Counted from the stretch's first letter, positions 34,841 through 43,666 are shown. The stretch is 64,000 bases of DNA from CALZIK01 sp945787635 (GCA_947259725.1 CAMYNM010000002.1:124001-188000); one strand, 5' to 3'. Made by a program: numbers and translations. The notes: generated from the letters alone by a model not told the origin.

Positions 34841-36262
34841 ATGCTCCACATCCCGCTGCTTCGAGCCGGAAAACCGTATCGCAGCCTCGCCACCGGCACT
34901 CTCGGTCACCTGGCGACCGGCGAGCCGGTGGCCGAGATCAGCCAGGCCAACTCGGGCTTGATCGCGAGAGATCTCGGCCGGGTGGTCAACGCCCGAAAGG
35001 AGCTCGAGGCGCACTCGACCCGTGAGCTCGTCGAGATCTCGAAGAGAGCGGGCAAGCTGTTCGCCGAAGCCGACCTGCCGCTCGGCGACGATGTCCAGTC
35101 GGCGGACGACTACGTTCTCCAAACCTCGGTCACTACCGGGCTGCCGCAATCGATGGTCCGAGCCAACATGGCCAAAGCCCGGTTCGTCCTCGAGGAGATG
35201 GAAACCGTCCTCGGCGGCCTCACCCGGGGTCTCGACCTCGCGATCCTCGACCGGGGCTTTGGCGAGCAGGACGGGCGCACCGTCTCCTACCGGCGCGAGG
35301 CCGACGTTCTTGGCGCGGTGCTGCCCTCGAACTCACCCGGGGTCCATTCGCTCTGGCTGCCGGCGATCCCGCTCAAGACCGCGTTGGCGCTCCGGCCCGG
35401 TAGCCGCGAACCCTGGACACCGTACCGGATCGCCCAGGCGTTCATCGCGGCCGGCTGCCCCGAAAGTGCCTTCCACTACTACCCTTCCGATCACGCCGGG
35501 GCGCAGCAGATCCTGCTTCGCACCGGGCGCTCGATGCTCTACGGAGACCGGGCCACGGTCGATCCATGGAGATCCAACCCGGCGGTCCAGATTCACGGCC
35601 CGGGCTGGAGCAAGGTCATCTTCGGGGCGGATCAAGCGACCGCCTGGGAACAGCACCTCGATCTCATGGTGGCCTCGGTAGCCGACAACGGCGGCCGCTC
35701 CTGCATCAACGCGTCGGGTATTTGGACACCCGCGAACGGCCGCGAGATCGCGGACGCGATCGCCCGTCGATTCGCCGAGATCGAGGCTCTACCGCTCGAT
35801 CACCCCGAGGCTCGCCTGGCCGCATTCCCGAGCCGTGCGGCCGCGGAGAGCTTGTCCAACGTCATCGACTCTCAACTCGGCCAAGGCGGGGCGGAAGACA
35901 TGACCGCTCGCTATCGCAAAGGAGATCGGGTCGCCGAAGCCGACGGCTGCTGGTTCGTCCTGCCCACCGTGGTCTACTGCGAAGACGCCTCGCATCCCCT
36001 GGCCTCGGCAGAATACCTTTTTCCTTTCGCCTCGGTGGTCGAGTCCCCCCAGGCGGAGCTCCTCGACCGCATCGGCCCGAGCCTGGTCGTCACCGGGCTC
36101 ACCGGCGATCCCGACTTCCAAAGGGAGCTTCTGACCTCGACGCATGTGGAGCGACTCAACCTCGCGGCGATGCCCACCAGCAAGGTGGCCTGGGACCAGC
36201 CCCACGAAGGCAACCTTTTCGAGCACCTCTACCGACAGCGCTCCTACCAGGGCGTGGCCTAG
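34841..36262 (+). CDS. aldehyde-dehydrogenase-fold acyl reductase, LuxC-like
   Basis: The 473-residue protein has an NAD(P)-binding ALDH fold with LPSNSPGVHSLWLPAIPL (usually LPWNFP), and the catalytic cysteine C288 in NGGRSCINASGIWT. The usual nucleotide-binding lysine in VLKPSE is replaced by LRPGSRE. The usual Glu-Leu-Gly-Gly-Lys segment is replaced by VQIHGPGWSK, removing the general base needed to hydrolyse the thioester. These changes suit a reductase that accepts an acyl group from an activating partner, as in LuxC, better than an aldehyde oxidase. Length is that of LuxC (about 480). It is preceded by AGGGA and lies 18 bases after the LuxE-sized gene. It probably makes aldehyde for the alcohol dehydrogenase that follows. 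Confidence 0.82.
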   Translation: MLHIPLLRAGKPYRSLATGTLGHLATGEPVAEISQANSGLIARDLGRVVNARKELEAHSTRELVEISKRAGKLFAEADLPLGDDVQSADDYVLQTSVTTGLPQSMVRANMAKARFVLEEMETVLGGLTRGLDLAILDRGFGEQDGRTVSYRREADVLGAVLPSNSPGVHSLWLPAIPLKTALALRPGSREPWTPYRIAQAFIAAGCPESAFHYYPSDHAGAQQILLRTGRSMLYGDRATVDPWRSNPAVQIHGPGWSKVIFGADQATAWEQHLDLMVASVADNGGRSCINASGIWTPANGREIADAIARRFAEIEALPLDHPEARLAAFPSRAAAESLSNVIDSQLGQGGAEDMTARYRKGDRVAEADGCWFVLPTVVYCEDASHPLASAEYLFPFASVVESPQAELLDRIGPSLVVTGLTGDPDFQRELLTSTHVERLNLAAMPTSKVAWDQPHEGNLFEHLYRQRSYQGVA

Positions 36263-36276
36263 CTCCTGATCCGCCG

Positions 36277-37449
36277 ATGATGATCTCCGCGCGCAGCGCG
36301 TCGCTGCCGCCCCAGACCGACTCGACGGCCCGCCCATGGTCGGCGGTGCTGGGCGGCATCAAGCTGACCGCCGGAGCCGGCTGCCTGAAGCGCCTCGGCG
36401 AGGAAGCTCGCGCGCTCGAAGCCGGCGACGTGCTCCTGGTGACCGACCCCGGTCTGGTCCGGGCCGGTCACGCCGAGCGTGCCCGCGAAGCCATCGCTGG
36501 CGCCGGTCTACGGGTCTCACTCTTCGACGAGGTCCGCGAGAACCCCTCGACCGATGACGTCGAACGCACCGTGGCGGCGGCCCGAGCCGCGGGAGCTCGC
36601 ATCCTCGTCGCTCTCGGCGGTGGCAGCGCGATGGACTGCGCCAAGGGCGCCAACTTTGTCTTCTCCAACGGCGGCAAGATGTCCGACTACTGGGGCTACG
36701 GCAAGGCCGCGGCGCCGATGCTGCCGATGATCGCTGTGCCGACGACCTGCGGCACCGGCAGCGATGCCCAGTCCTATGCTCTGATCTCGCAAGCCGAGGG
36801 CCGCCGAAAGATGGCTTGCGGTGATCCAAAGGCCCTTTTTCGGGCAGTGGTCATGGATCCGGAGCTCACGGTCAGCGCCTCGCGGCGAGTGCGGTCGGTC
36901 TCGGGCATCGACGCCATCGCGCACGCGGTCGAGAGCCTGGTCACCAGGCGCGGCACACCGGAGTCGATGGCCCTGTCCGAGCGCGCCTACCGCCTTCTCA
37001 ATGGCGCATTCGAGCACATCCTCGACGCCGACCCGCGGATCGAGCCGCTCGGTCGCATGCAACTCGGGGCTCATCTCGCTGGCGCGGCGATCGAGAGATC
37101 CATGCTTGGCGCCGCTCACGCCGCAGCCAATCCGCTCACCGCCCGCCAGGGGATCGCTCATGGGGAGGCGGTCGCTCTGATGCTGCCTCACGTCGTCCGC
37201 TTCAACTCCGGTGTCGCCGAGAAAGTCTACACCCGCCTCGATCCCGGGGGCTCCGAGGCTCTGGCTGCCCGACTGGAAGATCTGCGCCAACTGGGCGGTT
37301 TGGCCACCTGCTTGCAAGAATGCTCCGTGCCGCGAGACACTCTCGGTTCCCTGGCGACGCTCGCGAGCCAGGAGTGGACGGGGGAGTTCAACCCACGGCC
37401 GGTCGGCGAACAAGACTTTCTCGAACTCTATGAACGCGCCTATTCCTGA
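36277..37449 (+). CDS. iron-containing (group III) alcohol dehydrogenase
   Basis: NAD(P)H-dependent dehydrogenase of the Fe-ADH family, here likely reducing the aldehyde to an alcohol. The 390-residue protein has the nucleotide motif ALGGGSAMD (112-120), PTTCGTGSDAQSY and the metal ligands D212, H216 (GIDAIAHAVE), H281 (GAAHAAANPL) and H295 (GIAHGEAVA). These agree with known family ligands. The start at ATG 36277 is preceded by a weak Shine-Dalgarno; a second ATG follows. It overlaps the next gene by 20 bases. Confidence 0.93.
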   Translation: MMISARSASLPPQTDSTARPWSAVLGGIKLTAGAGCLKRLGEEARALEAGDVLLVTDPGLVRAGHAERAREAIAGAGLRVSLFDEVRENPSTDDVERTVAAARAAGARILVALGGGSAMDCAKGANFVFSNGGKMSDYWGYGKAAAPMLPMIAVPTTCGTGSDAQSYALISQAEGRRKMACGDPKALFRAVVMDPELTVSASRRVRSVSGIDAIAHAVESLVTRRGTPESMALSERAYRLLNGAFEHILDADPRIEPLGRMQLGAHLAGAAIERSMLGAAHAAANPLTARQGIAHGEAVALMLPHVVRFNSGVAEKVYTRLDPGGSEALAARLEDLRQLGGLATCLQECSVPRDTLGSLATLASQEWTGEFNPRPVGEQDFLELYERAYS

Positions 37450-38629
37450 GCCGATTCGCCGTGCCGAGGGAGTCGGGAACACCGTTTCCAGGTGTGCTCT
37501 CCCGATCGTCGGCGCCTGCGCCGTCCTGATCGCCGGCCTCCTGCCGACTTCGGCCGCCTTCGCCGACTGGCCGCAGTTTCGGGGCGATCCGGCCCTCAGC
37601 GGGGTCGCTTCGGACGTGCCGGAGGCCGCTCTCGAGCCGGCATGGACCTTCGAAGCAGGGGACGCCATCGAATCGACCGCCGCGATCAGCGCAGGCTCGG
37701 TCTTCGTTGCTTCGCTCGACGGCACCCTGTACGCCCTCAAGCTCGCCGACGGCTCCCTTCTGTGGAAATACTCTACCGAGGCCGAGATCAAATCCTCGCC
37801 CTCGGTGCGCGAAGGCTTGGTCTACTTCGGCGACGAGAGCGGAATCTTTCACGCCGTGGACGCGGCCACCGGCAGACTCCGCTGGAAGTTCGAGACCGAT
37901 GGCGGCATCACCTCGTCGGCCAACTTCACTGAAAGTCTGGTTCTCTTCGGCTCGTACGACCAGTTTCTTTACGCCCTCGATCGCTCAAGCGGTGAGCTTC
38001 GGTGGAAGGTCGAAACCGAGGGTTACGTGCACGCCTCGCCCGCCGTGGCCGGGAACTATGCCTTGGTTTCGGGCTGCGACGGCTTTTTTCGCAAGATCGA
38101 CCTGCGCAACGGCACCGAAGCCGGCAAACTCCAGCTCGGTTCCTACGTAGCATCTAGCATGGCCGTCCATGAGGATTTCGCCTTTACCGGCACTTTTGAC
38201 AACGAGGTGCTAGCGGTGAACTGGAAGACCGAAGAGCTGGTGTGGCGCTACAGCCACCCTGAAAGGACGTTCCCCTTCTACTCTTCACCTGCGGCCAACG
38301 ACAAGATCGTTGTCATCGGCGGCCGCGACAAGCTGGTCCACGCCCTCTATCCCACATCGGGCAAGACTCGCTGGACCTTCTCGACCCGGGGGCGAATCGA
38401 CGCGTCGCCGGTGATCGCCGGCGACCGCGTCTACGTGGCTTCCGGGAGCGGCGATCTGCTCGCTCTCGCCGTGGCCGACGGTAGCGAGATCTGGCGCTAC
38501 GACATGACCGCGCCGATAACCGCCTCACCGGCAGTCGGCGAAGGCCACCTCGTTCTCGGTACGGACGATGGCCTAGTCGTGGCGTTCGGCGCGAAGCGCA
38601 ACCGGGCCGAGAGTCGGAGCGGCTCGTGA
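37430..38629 (+). CDS. exported PQQ-type beta-propeller protein
   Basis: The 399-residue protein has a signal sequence with the hydrophobic core near 20-40 and the FADWPQFRGDPALSG start of the mature part. Blades repeat as LKLADGSLLWKYS, VDAATGRLRWKFE, LDRSSGELRWKVE and the GGRDKLVHALYPTSGKTRW blade. It is the third propeller in the cluster and resembles a single-domain secreted protein. It could be a BamB-like or quinone-binding scaffold; no dehydrogenase active site is visible. Its ATG lies inside the Fe-ADH gene, 20 bases before that stop, and its stop overlaps the next start (GTGA), so all three are tightly coupled. Confidence 0.85.
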   Translation: MNAPIPEPIRRAEGVGNTVSRCALPIVGACAVLIAGLLPTSAAFADWPQFRGDPALSGVASDVPEAALEPAWTFEAGDAIESTAAISAGSVFVASLDGTLYALKLADGSLLWKYSTEAEIKSSPSVREGLVYFGDESGIFHAVDAATGRLRWKFETDGGITSSANFTESLVLFGSYDQFLYALDRSSGELRWKVETEGYVHASPAVAGNYALVSGCDGFFRKIDLRNGTEAGKLQLGSYVASSMAVHEDFAFTGTFDNEVLAVNWKTEELVWRYSHPERTFPFYSSPAANDKIVVIGGRDKLVHALYPTSGKTRWTFSTRGRIDASPVIAGDRVYVASGSGDLLALAVADGSEIWRYDMTAPITASPAVGEGHLVLGTDDGLVVAFGAKRNRAESRSGS

Positions 38630-39957
38630 CCCGGCCCGACCCCGCAACTTCCGGGGAGATCGCCGAGGAGCAGGACCTCGGGAGCGTCTTCGTCTCGAAC
38701 TATCCTCCCTACTCGGTATGGAGCGAGGACGCCGTGGCTGAAGCCCGCCGCGCACTCGAGACGACCGTTCCCGGGGGTCGCGACCTGGGTGTCTACCTGC
38801 ACATTCCGTTCTGCCGCAAACGCTGCAAGTTCTGCTACTTCCGTGTCTACACCGATAAGAACTTCGACGAGATCGGCACTTACCTCGACGCCCTCGGCCG
38901 CGAAGTCGAGCTGTACTCGAAGATGCCCTCGATCGCCGGGCGCAAGCCGAAGTTCATCTACTTCGGGGGCGGCACCCCTTCCTACATCAGCGCCAAGCAT
39001 CTGCGGGCGCTGGTCGAGCGCCTTCAGAGAGCCATCCCCTGGGACGGAGTCGAAGAAGTCGCCTTCGAGTGCGAGCCGGGCACCCTGACCGAGGCCAAGC
39101 TCCAAGCGATTCGAGCCATCGGCGTGACCCGTCTGTCTCTCGGCATCGAGAACTTCGACGATGACATCCTGCGCTTGAACGGACGTGCACACGTCTCGAA
39201 AGAGATCGATCGCTGCATGCCCTGGATCGAAGAGCTCGACTTCGATCAGTTGAACGTCGACCTGATCGCCGGGATGCTGGGCGAAACCTGGGAAAAGTGG
39301 CGCGCCACCGTCGCACGCACGATCGAGCTCGACGCCGACAGCGTGACGATCTACCAGCTCGAGCTCCCCTATAACACCCGCTTCACCAAGAACATCCTCG
39401 ACGGCGCTCTCGAGGTCCCGGTCGCCGATTGGGAGACCAAGCGCGCCTGGCACGCCTACGCCATCGAGGAGTTCGGCAAGGCCGGCTACCAGACCTCCAG
39501 CGCCTACACCCTGGTCAAGAAGGATCACCCCTGCCGGTTCCTCTATCGGGATTCCGTCTGGCACGGCTGCGACCTTCTCGGCACCGGGGTAGCCTCGTTT
39601 TCTCACATCAACGGGGTGCACTTTCAAAACTGCGACGGTTGGGGCGAGTACCTGGCCCGGGTAGGCCGCGAAGAGCTGCCGTTGAGCCGGGCCTTCTCAA
39701 CCGGTCCCGAGGAGCGTTTGATTCGAGAGTTCATCCTCCAACTCAAGCTCGGAAGTCTCGGCGCGGCCGGCTTTGCCGAGAAGTTCGGCACGAACGTTCT
39801 CGAGCGATTCGCAGAACCTCTACGCCGGTTGCAGAAAGACGGTTGGCTCCAGCTCTCGAGTGACCGCATCGACCTGACACCGGCCGGCCTGCTTCGAGTC
39901 GACAGCTTGCTGCCGAACTTCTACGAGGAGAAGTTCCGCAACGCACGCTATACCTAG
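38626..39957 (+). CDS. HemW/HemN-like radical SAM protein
   Basis: Radical S-adenosylmethionine protein of the coproporphyrinogen-oxidase/HemW group. The 443-residue protein has the [4Fe-4S] motif CRKRCKFCYF (C63, C67, C70), FGGGTPSYIS, EEVAFECEPGTLTE and a C-terminal winged-helix-like domain (about 355-430). Compared with HemW, the SLGIQSF motif reads SLGIENF (Q and S replaced by E and N), so it may have a different substrate. Known relatives include heme chaperones (HemW) and heme-utilisation proteins (HutW/ChuW). The TonB-receptor gene that follows makes heme or metal-related roles worth testing. The GTG start overlaps the propeller stop. Confidence 0.85.
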   Translation: MTRPDPATSGEIAEEQDLGSVFVSNYPPYSVWSEDAVAEARRALETTVPGGRDLGVYLHIPFCRKRCKFCYFRVYTDKNFDEIGTYLDALGREVELYSKMPSIAGRKPKFIYFGGGTPSYISAKHLRALVERLQRAIPWDGVEEVAFECEPGTLTEAKLQAIRAIGVTRLSLGIENFDDDILRLNGRAHVSKEIDRCMPWIEELDFDQLNVDLIAGMLGETWEKWRATVARTIELDADSVTIYQLELPYNTRFTKNILDGALEVPVADWETKRAWHAYAIEEFGKAGYQTSSAYTLVKKDHPCRFLYRDSVWHGCDLLGTGVASFSHINGVHFQNCDGWGEYLARVGREELPLSRAFSTGPEERLIREFILQLKLGSLGAAGFAEKFGTNVLERFAEPLRRLQKDGWLQLSSDRIDLTPAGLLRVDSLLPNFYEEKFRNARYT

Positions 39958-40026
39958 ACTTCACCACTTGAAACGACCGACTACTCAATGATCTCCCGAG
40001 CCAGCACGCTCGCTACGGAAACCTCC

Positions 40027-40032
40027 AGGAGG
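40027..40032 (+). promoter_or_regulatory. Shine-Dalgarno that sets the TonB-receptor start
   Basis: AGGAGG lies six bases before the TTG at 40039. An upstream in-frame ATG at 39988 has no such element and would extend the signal peptide with 17 non-hydrophobic residues. Confidence 0.7.
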
Positions 40033-40038
40033 AACCTC

Positions 40039-42150
40039 TTGCGAAACCTGATTCTCACTACACTTCTGATCGCGCTACCCCTGGCGGTCTTCCAACCGGC
40101 CCTCGCTCAGGAATCCGAGCCGCCCCGCGACGATCCCGCGGAGCCGGCGGCCGAGTACGTTGACGAGCTGTTCATCGAAGAAAGCCTGCCGTTTCTTCCC
40201 GACACCAACACCATCACCGCCAAGCTGCCGCTCGAGACCGGTTGGACGCCGGCCAACGTCGGGGTTGTGGATCTCGAGCTGTTGTCCGAGCAGAAATCGC
40301 GCGTCCTCGGCGACGCCCTCGAGAACGTCAGCGGCGTCAACGTCCACACCGGCAACGGGGTCTTCGATTTCTTCATTCTGCGCGGCTTCGACTCACTCAC
40401 CAGCGGCCTGGTGCTGACCGACGGCGCGCCGGAGCCCGAGTCGAGCTTCTACCAGATGTACAACACCGAGCGGGTCGAGGTCTTCAAGGGCCCCGCAGGC
40501 TTTCTCTACGGCAGCAATCCCCTGTCCGGGGTGGTCAACCTGGTGCGCAAGCAGCCGGTACCCGACGACTTCGGATCGCTCAGCCTGAGCTTCGGCTCCT
40601 GGAACACCACCGACGCCTCGTTCGATCTGAACCGATCCAACGACAGCGGCAGCGCGAGCTTCAGGGTCAACGGTCTCTTTCTGGCCGGCGACGGCTATCG
40701 CGACGGCCGTGAGCGCGACGTCGCCGCGATCAATCCGGCGTTCTCGTGGCGGCCCAACGAACGGACCGCCCTCCACCTGAATCTCGAGTCACTGAGCTCG
40801 GAGTACGTGCCGGATGCCGGCCTACCCCTGGTCGACGGTCGGCTGCCCGACGTCTCGCGCGACCGCTCCTACGCCTCGCCGTTCGATTTCTCGAATCAGG
40901 ACGTTCTGCGCCTGCAACTCGATGTCGAGCACAAACTCACCGACCGGCTCGAGCTGCGCAACAAGCTCTACATCCGAGAGCTCGACTGGACCACCGACGG
41001 CACCCTTCTGAACGGCGCCTTCCCGAGCTTCACGACCGGCCGCCTCGAAGCGTTCCGAACCCTCGTCGCCCTGGACGATCGACAGAACTTCGTCGGCAAT
41101 CAGTTCGAGCTCCTGTGGAGCCCGCGCGACAGCCGTCATCAGCTACTCGCCGGCATCGAAGTCGCGCGGTTCTCGGATGAGTACTCCCTCGATATCGGCC
41201 TCTTGCCCTCGATCGATCTCCTCAATCCCGTCGAGACCGCGACCGAGCCGGTCTTTTTCCTGCCCGACCAGTCGGCTCGGGGCGACTCGCGCAGCGACGT
41301 CATCGCGCCGTACCTCATCGAGCGGTTTCAAGCGAGCGACAAGCTCATGCTCCTGGCCGGCGTGCGCTTCGATTCGATCGACTTCAAGGACGACGCGACC
41401 GGCGACACCCGCAGCCAGAGCGAAGCCAGCCCAATGCTGGGAATCGTCTACGCACCGAGTCAGAGCACCGCCCTATATGCCAACGTCGCGGGCTCCTTCG
41501 CGCCGCCGTCGCCTCGGGTGGCTGGTGAGCGCCAAGTGGAGGAGAGCCGGCAGCTCGAGGTGGGTGCGCGTCACAACTTCTGCGACGGCCGGTTTCACTC
41601 GACCTTCGCGCTCTACCAGTTGGAACGAGACAACATCGCCATTCCTGACGACAACGGGTTCACCCAGCAGGCCGGCGACCAGCGCTCGCGAGGGCTCGAG
41701 TTCGAGCTCGCCGCCGACTTGAAGCGAGGCCTGCGTGCGGTTTTCAGCTATGCCTACACCGACAGCGAGCTGACCAACTTCAGCGAGCTCGTGATCCTGC
41801 CCTTTTCGAACCCACCGTTCGCGGTGTTCGACCGCTCGGGCAACAGCTCGGCATTCGCTCCGGAGCACCTCGCCAACCTGTGGCTGAGCAAGAACCTCCC
41901 GAGCGGCTTGCGGATAAGCGGTGGCGCACGATTCGTCGACGATCAGTTCATCTCCGAAGACAACTCGGCATCGATCGCGAGCTACGCGCTTCTCAATGCC
42001 GCGGTCTCCTACGGCCGCAGAGACTGGCGGCTGGGCCTGCGGCTGCGCAACCTGACCGATCAGGACTACGAGACGCGTGGCTTCGGGACCAGCGCGGTCA
42101 TCCCCGGTGAGCCGCTCTCGGCCGCGCTCTCGTTCGAGTACCGTCTGTGA
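40039..42150 (+). CDS. TonB-dependent outer-membrane receptor (siderophore type)
   Basis: Outer-membrane gated channel for iron-siderophore, heme or other large ligand. The 703-residue protein (TTG start) has a signal peptide ending near PALAQ (about residue 24), a plug domain with ALENVSGVNVHTGNGVFD, NTERVEVFKGPAGFLYGSNPLSG and GVVNLVRKQP, then a 22-strand barrel. The C-terminal signature LRLRNLTDQDYETRGFG and the final GEPLSAALSFEYRL (terminal Leu after alternating residues) are typical. The plug motifs match ferric-siderophore receptors. No TonB box is certain. Substrate is unknown. Its stop overlaps the next gene start (GTGA). Confidence 0.92.
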   Translation: MRNLILTTLLIALPLAVFQPALAQESEPPRDDPAEPAAEYVDELFIEESLPFLPDTNTITAKLPLETGWTPANVGVVDLELLSEQKSRVLGDALENVSGVNVHTGNGVFDFFILRGFDSLTSGLVLTDGAPEPESSFYQMYNTERVEVFKGPAGFLYGSNPLSGVVNLVRKQPVPDDFGSLSLSFGSWNTTDASFDLNRSNDSGSASFRVNGLFLAGDGYRDGRERDVAAINPAFSWRPNERTALHLNLESLSSEYVPDAGLPLVDGRLPDVSRDRSYASPFDFSNQDVLRLQLDVEHKLTDRLELRNKLYIRELDWTTDGTLLNGAFPSFTTGRLEAFRTLVALDDRQNFVGNQFELLWSPRDSRHQLLAGIEVARFSDEYSLDIGLLPSIDLLNPVETATEPVFFLPDQSARGDSRSDVIAPYLIERFQASDKLMLLAGVRFDSIDFKDDATGDTRSQSEASPMLGIVYAPSQSTALYANVAGSFAPPSPRVAGERQVEESRQLEVGARHNFCDGRFHSTFALYQLERDNIAIPDDNGFTQQAGDQRSRGLEFELAADLKRGLRAVFSYAYTDSELTNFSELVILPFSNPPFAVFDRSGNSSAFAPEHLANLWLSKNLPSGLRISGGARFVDDQFISEDNSASIASYALLNAAVSYGRRDWRLGLRLRNLTDQDYETRGFGTSAVIPGEPLSAALSFEYRL

Positions 42151-43406
42151 GCTTCTCGTCCGACAGCTACGACGTCATCGTCGCGGGCGGCGGTCCCGCC
42201 GGAGCGGCGGCGGCAACACTCGTCGCGCAGCGTGGCCATCGGGTTCTTTTGCTCGAGCGATCGACCGGGCCCCAGTTCAAGGTCGGCGAGTCGCTGATGC
42301 CGGCGACCTATTGGGTGTTCGAGCGGCTCGGAGTTCTCGACTGGATGAAAGCGAGCCACTTTCCCAAGAAGTACAGCGTCCAGTTCTTCAGCTCGGATGG
42401 CAAGGCTTCGACCCCGTTCTATTTTCGAGACCACGACCCACACGAAAACTCCCAGACCTGGCAGGTCCTGCGGAGCGAATTCGACCAGATGCTGCTCGAC
42501 AATGCCGAGGCTTCCGGTGTTGAAGTCCGGCGCGGAATCACCCTGCGCGACCTCCTCTTCGAGGGCGAGCGTGCGGTAGGAGCGCGCGTCGTCGCCGACG
42601 GCTCCGGTCCGGTTGATCTCGGCTGCCGCGTCTTTATCGACGCCACCGGCCAGCGCGCCTTCCTCGCCGGCAAGCTGGGGCTCCTCGAGATCGAGTCCCG
42701 CCTCAAGAACGCCGCGTTCTTCACTCATTTTCAGGGCGGCCACCGGGATCAGGGGATCGACGAGGGCGCGACCATCATTCTCCACACCGACGAACGGAAA
42801 TCCTGGTTCTGGTCGATTCCGCTCCCCAATGACATGGTCTCGATCGGAGTGGTCGGCGACATCGGCCATTTGATCCTCGGCCGATCGCGCGACCCGCAGA
42901 CGGTTTTCGAAGAAGAGCTCGCCCGTTGTCCGGCGCTTGCCGCCCGGCTCGAAGGAGCCGAGCAGAAGATGGTGATGAAGGCGACGCGGGATTTCTCCTA
43001 CAGCCCGAGCGTGGGCGCCGGCGACGGCTGGGTCCTGGCCGGCGACGCCGGTGGATTCATCGATCCGGTGTACTCGACCGGGGTCTATCTGGCGCTCAAA
43101 TCCGGCGAGATGGCCGCCGACTCGGTCTGCGAGGGCCTGGCGGCCAGCGACCTTTCGGCCAAGAGGCTGGGTGCCCACGTCGAGCGCTATCGGCACGGCG
43201 TCCAGGCGATGCGTCAGCTCGTCTACGCCTTCTACGACCCGGGGTTCTCCTTCGCTCGCTTCTTGACGAAGCACCCCGACTGCAAGGGCGAGCTGGTGGA
43301 CCTTCTGGTCGGCAACGTCTACCGCAAGCCCCTTGACCGGATCCGCGCCGCGCTCGCCGAAGAGGCTCGCCTGCGCGAGGCCGAACCCTCGCCGGCGCTG
43401 GCCTGA
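42147..43406 (+). CDS. FAD-dependent oxidoreductase with flavin-halogenase motifs
   Basis: Flavoprotein of the halogenase/geranylgeranyl-reductase superfamily. The 419-residue protein has the FAD motif GGGPAG (14-19), a VGESLMP segment, WFWSIP at 220-225 (the WxWxIP halogenase pattern) and the second flavin motif GDAGGFIDPVYSTGVYLAL (FxxPxxSxG at 304-312). The position usually held by the halogenase lysine could be K74 or K75 (FPKKYSVQF). These motifs favour a flavin-dependent halogenase-like enzyme, though related monooxygenases and reductases lacking halogenation share several of them. It overlaps the TonB-receptor stop by four bases. A halogenated or oxidised small molecule linked to the cluster is possible. 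Confidence 0.78.
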   Translation: MSFSSDSYDVIVAGGGPAGAAAATLVAQRGHRVLLLERSTGPQFKVGESLMPATYWVFERLGVLDWMKASHFPKKYSVQFFSSDGKASTPFYFRDHDPHENSQTWQVLRSEFDQMLLDNAEASGVEVRRGITLRDLLFEGERAVGARVVADGSGPVDLGCRVFIDATGQRAFLAGKLGLLEIESRLKNAAFFTHFQGGHRDQGIDEGATIILHTDERKSWFWSIPLPNDMVSIGVVGDIGHLILGRSRDPQTVFEEELARCPALAARLEGAEQKMVMKATRDFSYSPSVGAGDGWVLAGDAGGFIDPVYSTGVYLALKSGEMAADSVCEGLAASDLSAKRLGAHVERYRHGVQAMRQLVYAFYDPGFSFARFLTKHPDCKGELVDLLVGNVYRKPLDRIRAALAEEARLREAEPSPALA

Positions 43407-43422
43407 CGGCGACCGCTCGTAG

Positions 43423-43428
43423 TAACTT
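43423..43428 (+). promoter_or_regulatory. TAnnnT element just upstream of the 43436 start (possible leaderless transcript)
   Basis: TAACTT ends seven bases before the GTG at 43436 and there is no Shine-Dalgarno. If used, it would start a new transcript here and end the co-transcribed core cluster at 43406. Confidence 0.35.
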
Positions 43429-43435
43429 AGGCGCC

Positions 43436-43648
43436 GTGATCTCGACGCAGCATTTCTCCAAGCCGACTATGACCCTCGGTCTGGCGATCGCGGCGATCGT
43501 TCTTTTCTTCGCGCGCCACGACCTCTGGTTGCGCGACAGCACCTCGCTCGTCGGCGGGCTGCCGGTTTCGCTTCTCTACCACCTCGCCTACTGCGTTCTG
43601 ATCTCCGCTGTGCTCGCTGCTTTCCTCCTTCGAAAGCCCGGCGCTTGA
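43436..43648 (+). CDS. small two-helix membrane protein, symporter partner (DUF3311-like)
   Basis: A 70-residue protein with two hydrophobic helices (about 12-27 and 44-64) separated by HDLWLRDSTSLVGGLPVS. The G-L-P segment and its place directly before an SSS symporter match the small subunit (DUF3311-type) that often accompanies sodium-solute symporters. Low sequence similarity makes the family assignment tentative. The start is GTG 43436; an alternative ATG at 43469 gives a shorter N-terminus. It lies 18 bases before the symporter. Confidence 0.7.
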   Translation: MISTQHFSKPTMTLGLAIAAIVLFFARHDLWLRDSTSLVGGLPVSLLYHLAYCVLISAVLAAFLLRKPGA

Positions 43649-43666
43649 GATCGGCTCGCGCTCGCG

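Noticed and set aside
32180..35149. 989-residue minus-strand ORF over the propeller and LuxE/LuxC region
   Set aside because: It is antisense to four well-supported genes with strong motifs and has no recognisable domain. High-GC codon use makes long antisense ORFs common.
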